Shown in pieces: positions 18,601 to 24,473 of a DNA stretch of 64,000 nucleotides; position 1 is the first letter of the stretch, and each line of letters starts with the position of its first letter. The notes beneath the pieces were generated by a model. The model was not told the origin of the DNA and searched no databases. It worked only from the letters and a program-made list of their open reading frames with translations. A program made the translations under genes and the position numbers. Location of the stretch: positions 1-64,000 of the forward strand of contig NZ_JAUPED010000012.1 in NCBI RefSeq assembly GCF_030552475.1, read 5' to 3'. Origin of the DNA: Mariniflexile sp. AS56 (lineage in GTDB: Bacteria > Bacteroidota > Bacteroidia > Flavobacteriales > Flavobacteriaceae).

Positions 18601-19142
18601 TCAATTTCATCTTGAAGATATTCACCAAATTCTTTAAGTTTTTCAATGGGATAATCGCCGGAAATATTAATGTTAAGAATGGGCATTTCTTCAGACATGC
18701 TTAATTCAAACACATTAGGTTCTACTTTTGCGCCGTTAAAGGTTGGCCAATCTTCACTAGAAGTTTCAGAATCTATTTCATCTTTAACCTTTTGTTTTGC
18801 TTGTTCTACGGTAATATCTTCATCAAATTCAACCACGACCATCGAGTAATCTTCTTGTGATGATGAGGTTATTTCAACCACATTACTAACCGTTTTAAGT
18901 TTGTCTTCAAGAGGGTCTGTGATTAACTTTTCAATATCTTCGGCTGTATTTCCAAAGAACGGTGTGCTTATATAAATTTTGGTTTCCTTAATTTCAGGGA
19001 AACTTTCTCTAGGCATTTTAAAATATGCTGAAATACCTAAAAAGAGAATCATAGCCATCATCATGTAAATAGTGGTCTTGTTATGTATAGCCCACGATGA
19101 TAGTTTGAATTCTTTATCGACTTGTTTTTGTTGTTTCGTCAT
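15645..19142 (-). CDS. RND-type efflux pump inner-membrane permease (AcrB/HAE1-like)
   Basis: An 1165-residue proton-driven efflux permease of the AcrB type. It has an N-terminal helix (about 20-40) and porter domains starting FPEIKETKIYISTPFFGNTAED. The TM4 proton-relay segment contains GLIMGLGMLVDNGIVVVENVYR (about 400-420, two acidic residues D and E), and the second half has GIISLAGIVVNNGVVLLDYA. Length exceeds AcrB (about 1050) because of an extra hydrophobic pair at about residues 516-565 (TTSIIAIIGLIILVIGG, then FGSLMIFTAIMLWVYRLIL) between the two halves. It is the last gene of a tetR-tolC-MFP-RND operon, 64 bases after the adaptor gene. The substrate is unknown. Confidence 0.93.
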   Translation of the reverse strand: MTKQQKQVDKEFKLSSWAIHNKTTIYMMMAMILFLGISAYFKMPRESFPEIKETKIYISTPFFGNTAEDIEKLITDPLEDKLKTVSNVVEITSSSQEDYSMVVVEFDEDITVEQAKQKVKDEIDSETSSEDWPTFNGAKVEPNVFELSMSEEMPILNINISGDYPIEKLKEFGEYLQDEIENLTEIKKVDIRGAQEKEVEVAVDIYKMMASQVSFDDVIGAISRGNMTMSAGNFIASGQRRTIRIIGEIDDPNSLKNFVVKSENNNPIYLKDIADVSFREKDKTTYAREFGEPVVMLDVKKRAGKNMVEAAEKIELIKNDAIENVFPKNLKVTITNDQSSKTIGQVDDLVNNIIFGIILVVTVLMFFLGFKNALFVGFAIPMSMFMSLMVLSLLGYTMNTMILFGLIMGLGMLVDNGIVVVENVYRLMDEEGMSRVDAAKKGISEIAFPIIISTATTVAAFIPLGLWPGVMGQFMVYFPITLSVVLGSSLFVAIFFNSVLVSQFMTVEDKDMPLKRIIYTTSIIAIIGLIILVIGGDYRAFGSLMIFTAIMLWVYRLILRKMANRFQNKTLVRLENFYEKALKSALKGKRPYVISIGTFILLIVAFIVFGISLATQRTKVEFFPDNKPNQIIVYIEYPEGTDIEKTNTITKEIETKVYHVLNEDMYKKGDHNFMVESAVSQVGEGAGNPQTDGGSAAEMPHKGKITASMREYKFREGEDSELMRQKVQEALVGIYPGVLISVEKDQNGPPAGAPINIELEGDDYSELINTAEKMRDFINSRSIAGIDELKIDVNKDKPAMQVVVDREKAGELGISSSQVGTQLRNAIFGAKAGVYKEDGDDYDIYVRFNEENRYNSSAIFNQKITFRDMASGQIKEVPVSAVTKQSNTSGFSSIKHRDVRRVVTVYSALAPGYTDAGAVVTQVQHVMKDFTQLPKNIKVDYTGQIEEQNKQMTFLMGAFFTGLFLIFLILIFQFNSFSKPTIIMLAIFLSLIGVFSGIVITGSAFVIMMTMMGIISLAGIVVNNGVVLLDYAQLLIDRKKYDRGLEEDDYLEKEDLYDSIVQAGKARLRPVLLTAITTILGLIPLAIGLNINFFTLFSEFNAHIYFGGDNVVFWGPLAWTVIYGLFVATFLTLIVVPVLFYLAMQFKMWIRSKTTSETTTTIKQP

Positions 19143-19206
19143 GATTGTTAGTCTTTGGTCGTTAGACCTTAGTTTTTAGTATCTGTTTTTAGATGATATT
19201 ATTTGG

Positions 19207-20382
19207 CTAGAGACTATTTATAATCTTAACGGTTTGGCCGTCGTTTACACTTCTTGCACCTTCTTGAATAATTTCGGCGCTGTTTTCAAGACCTTTGGTT
19301 ACTTCAATCACATTGCCTTGAGATTTACCTGTTTCAATAATAATACGTCTAGCGCTTCCTTCGTTGGCAGCATTTTTATTTTCAACAATGTAAATGTATT
19401 GCTCACCTTCTGCATTTTCTGAAATGATACTTTGAGGAATTAGTATTGCTGTATCGTTGGTGTAATCGTTAATTTTAAGTTTAGCTGTTAAGTTTGGCTT
19501 GATACTTTTATCTTTATTAGGAATAGCAATCTCAATTTTAAAGGTTCTGTTTGAAGGATTTATAAAGTTTCCGGCTTGTCTAATTTTAGCATCCATCGAT
19601 TTACCTAAAATAGGGAACTCTACTTTTACGGTTTTGTTAACGGTAATATTTGTAATGTGATTTTCTGGTACATCGGTTTCAATATACATGTCTTCTAAAT
19701 TCACAATACGCATTAGTTGTGATTGACCAGGGGCCACAACGCTACCTTGATCTGTGATTACATCATCAATAACACCAGAGAAAGGGGCTCTTATAGAGGT
19801 TTTGCCTAACTGACTTTTTAGCTGACTTACAGCACGTTGTTGTGCTTCAAAACTAGATTTTGCTTGCAAATACTGCATTTCACTACCTATTTTTTGGTTC
19901 CATAATCGTTCTTGACGCTCAAAGGTTGTTTTGGCTAAATCGGCTTGAATTTGTAATTGGGCTACTTGTTGGCTTAATCCACCATCATCTATCGTTGCAA
20001 GTAATTGTCCTTTTGTAACGTTTTGACCTTCTTTTACATAAACACGTGTTAATATACCGCCCATTTCTGGGTAAATAACAAGGTTTTGTTTGGTTTGTAC
20101 ATTCCCTTGTAATTCTAAATAATGATCAAATTTTTCAGATTGTACACTTACTGTAGTAACTAGAGGTAGTTTTTTAACGGTGTCTAGTTCTGATATTCTG
20201 CTGTTAATTAGCTTTAATTGTTCTGCAAATTCTTGTTGTTTTGTGTCGATATCTTCACGTTTTTGTTTTAGGGCTTCTAAGTTATTTGAAGCGACTAAAT
20301 CTTCTAAAGATTGTTCTTTTTTCTCACCACTGCATGCAGTTAACACAAGTGTGACAATTAGTATGGCGTATATATTTTTCAT
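19207..20382 (-). CDS. periplasmic adaptor (membrane fusion) lipoprotein of the RND pump
   Basis: A 391-residue membrane fusion protein. The signal peptide ends in lipobox LTAC (Cys17), anchoring it to a membrane. An N-terminal coiled coil (about 25-68: EALKQKREDIDTKQQEFAEQ...) precedes the barrel-sandwich half-motif GGILTRVYVKEGQNVTKGQLLATIDD (about 110-135). A helical hairpin (QVAQLQIQADLAKTTFERQE) and the second lipoyl half SIRAPFSGVIDDVITDQGSVV follow, then the beta-barrel and membrane-proximal domains. The N-terminal coiled coil before the sandwich domain is a notable extension. It links the RND permease to the TolC channel; it starts 5 bases after tolC ends. Confidence 0.92.
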   Translation of the reverse strand: MKNIYAILIVTLVLTACSGEKKEQSLEDLVASNNLEALKQKREDIDTKQQEFAEQLKLINSRISELDTVKKLPLVTTVSVQSEKFDHYLELQGNVQTKQNLVIYPEMGGILTRVYVKEGQNVTKGQLLATIDDGGLSQQVAQLQIQADLAKTTFERQERLWNQKIGSEMQYLQAKSSFEAQQRAVSQLKSQLGKTSIRAPFSGVIDDVITDQGSVVAPGQSQLMRIVNLEDMYIETDVPENHITNITVNKTVKVEFPILGKSMDAKIRQAGNFINPSNRTFKIEIAIPNKDKSIKPNLTAKLKINDYTNDTAILIPQSIISENAEGEQYIYIVENKNAANEGSARRIIIETGKSQGNVIEVTKGLENSAEIIQEGARSVNDGQTVKIINSL

Positions 20383-20387
20383 GAGTG

Positions 20388-21713
20388 TTATTTTTTAATG
20401 TTTAGTAAGTTCTTTAATTCTGATTTTTTATTGATAACATCTATAATTGCTTGTAGATATTCTTGTTGACTGGTATAGAGTTGCATTTGTGCTTGTCTTA
20501 AATCGAAGCTACTTACTAAACCTTCTTTATACTTAATAGTGTTTTTGTTTTCTATTTTTTCTGCTAGTTTTAAATTTTTCTGCTTATTGCCATAAGTGTC
20601 TATCGCTAGCACGTATTCGTTTTTTGCTGTTTTAAAATCTAGTTTTAATTTTTCTTCAGTTTCCTTTAGATTAGTATTAGCGATGTCCCACTCAATTTTA
20701 GATTTTTGTCGTCTCGCTCTGCCTTGAAAAGAACTGAATATTGGAACTTTTAAACTAACTCCTCCAGTGGTTGTAAATAACCATTCTTGCTCCTTCTTAA
20801 AGTAATTGGAAAAATGATCGCTATAACCTAAATAACTTGAGTTTATAAAGCCAGTAAGGGTTGGTAATTGTTTTGATCGTTCTAATTTATATTCCAGTTT
20901 TTTGCTTAAAACGTCATTATCTGCCATTTTATAATTTAAATTGTTGGATACAGAATGGGTGGTGTTAATTAGTTCTAAGGAAATGTTTTCCATGATTAAA
21001 GAGTCTAAGCTATCTGTTAATTTGATAGTTCCGTCTGAATCAATTCCCAATAAAAATTTCAAATACCCCATAGAAATAGTATGAAGGGTTTCCATGTTTT
21101 TTAGATTTAACTCTAAATTTGAAAGCGTTAGTTGTAGTTGTTCAACATCTTCTTCTTCTACAAGGCCATTTTTATAAATTTCGGCAGTCTCATTCAGGTT
21201 ATTAGTTAATACAAAAATGTTGTTTTTCATAATGATAACGCTTTCTTGAGTAAATAAGGCGTTATTATAAGCGCTTACAACCATGGTCTCGACGTTGTTC
21301 AAAGTTTGGTCTTTCGCTAATTGTGAAATAGATAAAAACACTTTGTTTGCTTGCAAACCAACAATATAGCCGCCATCAAAAATAAGTTGAGATAGGGATA
21401 CGCTTGGAGACATGTTATGTTTTGGGTACAGAAATAAAAACGGACTGTCAGGATCTAAATTTGCTGTGTCAAATGGTGTTTTAATGTTTGTTGTATAATC
21501 AATAGCGCCATTAACTTGTGGCAACCCTTGAGCGGTAGTTTCGCGAACCGTTTGTTTTGCTATTTGTATATTGGAATAGGCGTTTTTAATAGTTCTATTG
21601 TGTTCAAGAGCATGATCTATAGCTTCCTGAAGGGAAAAACGCTGTTTAGTTTCTTGCCCAAATCCAGAAATGGATAGGAGTAAACTAAAAATTAAAATTA
21701 ATTGGTACTTCAT
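20388..21713 (-). CDS. TolC-family outer-membrane efflux channel
   Basis: A 441-residue outer-membrane factor. The signal peptide (about 1-19, ISGFGQ) is followed by the family start FSLQEAIDHALEHNRTIKNAYSN and two repeats of long coiled helices, including the periodic segments IAKQTVRETTAQGLPQVNGAI and KLDFKTAKNEYVLAIDTYGNKQKN. The repeat structure typical of OEP domains is visible. It forms the exit duct of the tripartite pump with the adaptor and permease encoded downstream. It starts one base after the tetR stop codon, so the four genes are tightly coupled. Confidence 0.92.
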   Translation of the reverse strand: MKYQLILIFSLLLSISGFGQETKQRFSLQEAIDHALEHNRTIKNAYSNIQIAKQTVRETTAQGLPQVNGAIDYTTNIKTPFDTANLDPDSPFLFLYPKHNMSPSVSLSQLIFDGGYIVGLQANKVFLSISQLAKDQTLNNVETMVVSAYNNALFTQESVIIMKNNIFVLTNNLNETAEIYKNGLVEEEDVEQLQLTLSNLELNLKNMETLHTISMGYLKFLLGIDSDGTIKLTDSLDSLIMENISLELINTTHSVSNNLNYKMADNDVLSKKLEYKLERSKQLPTLTGFINSSYLGYSDHFSNYFKKEQEWLFTTTGGVSLKVPIFSSFQGRARRQKSKIEWDIANTNLKETEEKLKLDFKTAKNEYVLAIDTYGNKQKNLKLAEKIENKNTIKYKEGLVSSFDLRQAQMQLYTSQQEYLQAIIDVINKKSELKNLLNIKK

Positions 21714-21714
21714 T

Positions 21715-22320
21715 TTATGATTGATTTGATGTTATAAATTTATTTAGTAATTGTAAACCTTTGTCTGTTACAATGGCTCTTAAATGGTATTCTAAGTAGC
21801 TTTCCATGAGGTACTCCATGGTGTATAATGTAGAAGGGAAATAGGTGTCGTCTTTAATACCCGTCATTCCGTTAAAGTACATTCTGGAAATAAAATCGAC
21901 ATTGATGCTAGCCCGAAACAGCTCAGTATCTACGCCTTTTTGAAGACTTTCTGTTACCGAACTGTGCATTTTTTCGAATTGCTTTAAATGGAGACGCTGG
22001 TATATTTGTGGGTAATATTTTTTAAGCTGGTGTTGTGGCGATGTTTTTTCGTTTCTTAGGTGTTGCATCACAAACAATTTAATGTCATATAACTGCTGAA
22101 TGGGGTTTGGCGATGTATCACAAATACCATCAATACCTGCGCAAATGTTTTCAAAAACATCAAAAGTTACGGCTTCAACAAGCTTCGTTTTATTTGCAAA
22201 GTGTACATATATGGTTTTTTTAGATATGCCCATTTCATTAGCAATATCATCCATTGTGACGCTTTTAAAGCCAAGACTTAAGAATAACTCGGCAGATTTT
22301 TGTATAATATTTTCTCTCAT
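21715..22320 (-). CDS. TetR/AcrR-family repressor of the efflux operon
   Basis: A 201-residue regulator. The N-terminal TetR helix-turn-helix is clear: SAELFLSLGFKSVTMDDIAN followed by EMGISKKTIYVHFANKTKLVEAV (about residues 8-52). The C-terminal ligand-binding domain is divergent, as usual. I placed the start at the ATG at 22320 (MRENII...) rather than at a TTG four codons upstream, because the promoter -7 box (22330-22337) overlaps that TTG. It is the first gene of the efflux operon, and a perfect inverted repeat sits in its own promoter, so it very probably represses itself together with tolC, the adaptor and the permease. The inducer is unknown. Confidence 0.9.
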   Translation of the reverse strand: MRENIIQKSAELFLSLGFKSVTMDDIANEMGISKKTIYVHFANKTKLVEAVTFDVFENICAGIDGICDTSPNPIQQLYDIKLFVMQHLRNEKTSPQHQLKKYYPQIYQRLHLKQFEKMHSSVTESLQKGVDTELFRASINVDFISRMYFNGMTGIKDDTYFPSTLYTMEYLMESYLEYHLRAIVTDKGLQLLNKFITSNQS

Positions 22321-22329
22321 AATTGGCTG

Positions 22330-22360
22330 CAAAGATAGTTAGGAAACTTTAAAAACCAAA
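22330..22360 (-). promoter_or_regulatory. promoter of the tetR-tolC-MFP-RND operon
   Basis: On the minus strand, -33 TTTG (22360-22357), 19 bases, then -7 TATCTTTG (22337-22330). This matches the Bacteroidetes consensus TTTG-N17-23-TAnnTTTG exactly. The -7 box ends 9 bases before the tetR ATG, so the leader is only a few bases long. Confidence 0.8.
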
Positions 22361-22369
22361 AAAGTTTCC
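22342..22369. promoter_or_regulatory. TetR operator (inverted repeat in the efflux promoter)
   Basis: GGAAACTTT (22342-22350) and AAAGTTTCC (22361-22369) are perfect 9-base inverted arms separated by 10 bases. The repeat covers the -33 element and the spacer of the tetR promoter, the usual place for a TetR-type repressor to block RNA polymerase. Confidence 0.75.
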
Positions 22370-22431
22370 AAAGTTTTATAATTATTTAATACTAAATTTA
22401 TATTCGAAGGTTTTAATACAGGTAATTATTT

Positions 22432-22439
22432 TATTTTTG
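22432..22439 (+). promoter_or_regulatory. -7 box of the polyprenyl synthetase promoter
   Basis: TATTTTTG is an exact TAnnTTTG match ending 4 bases before the ATG at 22444, so transcription would start at or very near the start codon. A T-rich stretch around 22411 could serve as a weak -33 region. Confidence 0.55.
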
Positions 22440-22443
22440 CGGC

Positions 22444-23418
22444 ATGCTTGCAATAGAAAAATACCAAAACGACTTTGTTGACTATTTAAAAAAATATGCC
22501 ATTGTTAAAGAACCTGCGGGACTTTATGAGCCTATACAGTATATTTTAAATTTAGGAGGGAAACGTTTACGCCCAGTTTTAACTTTAATGACTGCTGATA
22601 TTTTTAGTAGTAATGCTGAAAAAGCACTCGATGCTGCTTTAAGTATTGAGGTGTTTCATAATTTTTCATTGGTACATGATGATATTATGGACGATGCACC
22701 GCTGCGAAGAGGTCAAGAAACCGTTCATGAAAAATGGAATATCAACACAGGTATCCTTTCAGGTGATGCCATGTTGATTATGGCGTATCAATTGTTTGAA
22801 AATTACGAGCCAAAAACCTTCCAAGCACTTGCTAAATTGTTTAGTAAAACAGCTTTGGAAGTTTGTGAAGGTCAGCAATATGATGTCGATTTTGAAACAC
22901 GTAACGATGTGACCATTCCCGATTATTTAAAAATGATCGAATATAAAACCGCTGTTTTGGTGGGTGCAGCTATGAAAATGGGTGCAATTGTGGCGAATGC
23001 ATCAGAAAACGATCAAAATAGCATCTATGAATTTGGTAGAAATTTAGGTATTGCATTTCAATTACAAGACGATTATTTAGATGCCTTTGGAGATCCTGAA
23101 ACCTTTGGGAAACAAGTGGGAGGTGATATTATTGAGAATAAAAAAACCTATTTGTATATAAAAGCTTTGGAGTTTTCTTCCGAAGAAAATAAAAATAAAT
23201 TAGAACATTTATTTAGCAGCAAAACAAACGAAGCTACACAAAAAATAAGCATTGTAAAAAACATTTTCGAACAAAGTGGAGCTGCTGATGCTACTAAAAT
23301 AGCCATTCAAGAGTATACGAATAAAGCGTTTGGTGTTTTAAAAACTATTAATATTTCTGAAGATAAAAAAGCTTTATTGGAAACCTTTGGGAACAATCTG
23401 ATGAATAGAAACGTTTAA
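22444..23418 (+). CDS. trans-polyprenyl diphosphate synthase
   Basis: A 324-residue all-alpha prenyl synthase that elongates allylic diphosphates with isopentenyl diphosphate. The first aspartate-rich motif is LVHDDIMDDAPLRRGQ (about residues 77-92), with GGKRLRP upstream (about 39-45). The second aspartate-rich motif is FQLQDDYLDAFGDPETFGKQVGGD (about 207-230). The product length (geranylgeranyl, octaprenyl and so on) cannot be read with certainty. It uses IPP from the MEP pathway (dxs). Its stop codon overlaps the start of the next gene (TAATG), so the two are translationally coupled. Confidence 0.93.
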   Translation: MLAIEKYQNDFVDYLKKYAIVKEPAGLYEPIQYILNLGGKRLRPVLTLMTADIFSSNAEKALDAALSIEVFHNFSLVHDDIMDDAPLRRGQETVHEKWNINTGILSGDAMLIMAYQLFENYEPKTFQALAKLFSKTALEVCEGQQYDVDFETRNDVTIPDYLKMIEYKTAVLVGAAMKMGAIVANASENDQNSIYEFGRNLGIAFQLQDDYLDAFGDPETFGKQVGGDIIENKKTYLYIKALEFSSEENKNKLEHLFSSKTNEATQKISIVKNIFEQSGAADATKIAIQEYTNKAFGVLKTINISEDKKALLETFGNNLMNRNV

Positions 23419-23768
23419 TGAGTTTACCAACAACATTCGAAAATTTAGTTGAAGAAGCCAATCAACTAGATTTATATAAAAGTTTAGTGGTTCAATTGAA
23501 TAAAGATTTTTTATTAGCGAATATCGATTTAGATTTTCATGAAGATATTTTACCTACTAGCTTAAAGTTTTTGCTTCATGAAACGGTATATAAACTTATT
23601 CAGGATAAATTTACTGAGTATTTAAGTCTGCTTTACATTATTGATGTTTCAGAAAAAAAAGTAAAAGCACTAAATGGTGAAGATACCCTAAAACTATCTG
23701 AAGATGTTGCTTTCTTAATTCTGCAACGTGAATGGCAAAAAGTGTGGTTTCGAAATAAATATTCTTAA
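23418..23768 (+). CDS. conserved hypothetical protein coupled to polyprenyl synthetase
   Basis: A 116-residue soluble, mainly alpha-helical, acidic protein with no signal peptide or membrane segment. It carries a central FLLHETVYKLIQDKFTEYLSLLYIIDV and ends REWQKVWFRNKYS. I do not recognise a characterised family. The overlapping TAATG with the prenyl synthase gene implies translational coupling and a related or housekeeping role. Function unknown. Confidence 0.7.
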   Translation: MSLPTTFENLVEEANQLDLYKSLVVQLNKDFLLANIDLDFHEDILPTSLKFLLHETVYKLIQDKFTEYLSLLYIIDVSEKKVKALNGEDTLKLSEDVAFLILQREWQKVWFRNKYS

Positions 23769-23787
23769 GTTTTAAAGGTCTTATTTA

Positions 23788-24318
23788 CTAAAAATAAAAC
23801 CGTACAAAAGGGATGAAAGCGTTGGCGTAAATACTTTTGTTTTCATCGTATAATAAATCGTATCGCATCCCAAAGGTCACGTTTCCATTTCTAAAACCTG
23901 CGCCTAAAAAGAAAGCGGGCGACCAGTAGGTGTCGTTTTCTAAATTCAGGTTACTTTCATAGCGTCTATTAACATGGAGTTGTTCGTATTCTGCGGATAG
24001 TTGAATCGCATTAACGGGGCTAAATAAACCAATAAGGCTACCTCCTAAAATAGTCGATTTATAAAAGTCTTTTTGTGTATTGTACGTGCCATTGAGTCCA
24101 AAACCTAAAGCAACTTGGTTATTGAATTCATATATAGCGCTGGGGGCAAGCGTGCCGCTAAAAAAGCCATTACCAAAACTAAGGCCAATGCTTCCTCCAA
24201 AACGTACCGAATTAAAGAAATCATTATCATTTTGTTGCGCATTTAAAGTACTTGCGGAACTAAGAAAAATGAAATAAAATAGGGCGTAAATTTTAATGAT
24301 TAAATAAAATCTATTCAT
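23788..24318 (-). CDS. outer-membrane beta-barrel-like protein, unknown function
   Basis: A 176-residue secreted protein. The N-terminal signal sequence ends around STLNAQQ (about residue 28). The mature part alternates hydrophobic and polar residues in short strands (FGGSIGLSFGNGFFSGTL, VALGFGLNGTYN, PAFFLGAGFRNGNVTFGMRYD) and ends in the aromatic FIPFVRFYF, as in an eight-stranded outer-membrane barrel. From memory, proteins in this position beside sucA in flavobacteria have sometimes been labelled alpha-ketoglutarate decarboxylase; nothing in this sequence supports an enzyme. It is convergent with the upstream gene and divergent from sucA. Confidence 0.75.
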   Translation of the reverse strand: MNRFYLIIKIYALFYFIFLSSASTLNAQQNDNDFFNSVRFGGSIGLSFGNGFFSGTLAPSAIYEFNNQVALGFGLNGTYNTQKDFYKSTILGGSLIGLFSPVNAIQLSAEYEQLHVNRRYESNLNLENDTYWSPAFFLGAGFRNGNVTFGMRYDLLYDENKSIYANAFIPFVRFYF

Positions 24319-24427
24319 ATAATTAGAAATATTTAAAAAATTAACATATAAAATTAATTTTTCTATATTACGGTTGTAATTGAGTTATAAATATAACAAA
24401 AGAAACATCTATTTTTGGTAAAAGTTG

Positions 24428-24435
24428 TATTTTTG
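24428..24435 (+). promoter_or_regulatory. -7 box of the sucA promoter
   Basis: TATTTTTG matches TAnnTTTG, 38 bases upstream of the sucA ATG. No -33 element at ideal spacing was found. Confidence 0.45.
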
Positions 24436-24473
24436 CTGCAAATTTGATTTAAATTAGTGTATTAAAAATTATA

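Noticed and set aside
23788-24318. An enzyme role (alpha-ketoglutarate decarboxylase) for the barrel protein beside sucA
   Set aside because: Signal peptide and beta-barrel pattern only; no thiamine-binding or other catalytic motif. The enzyme is the adjacent sucA.
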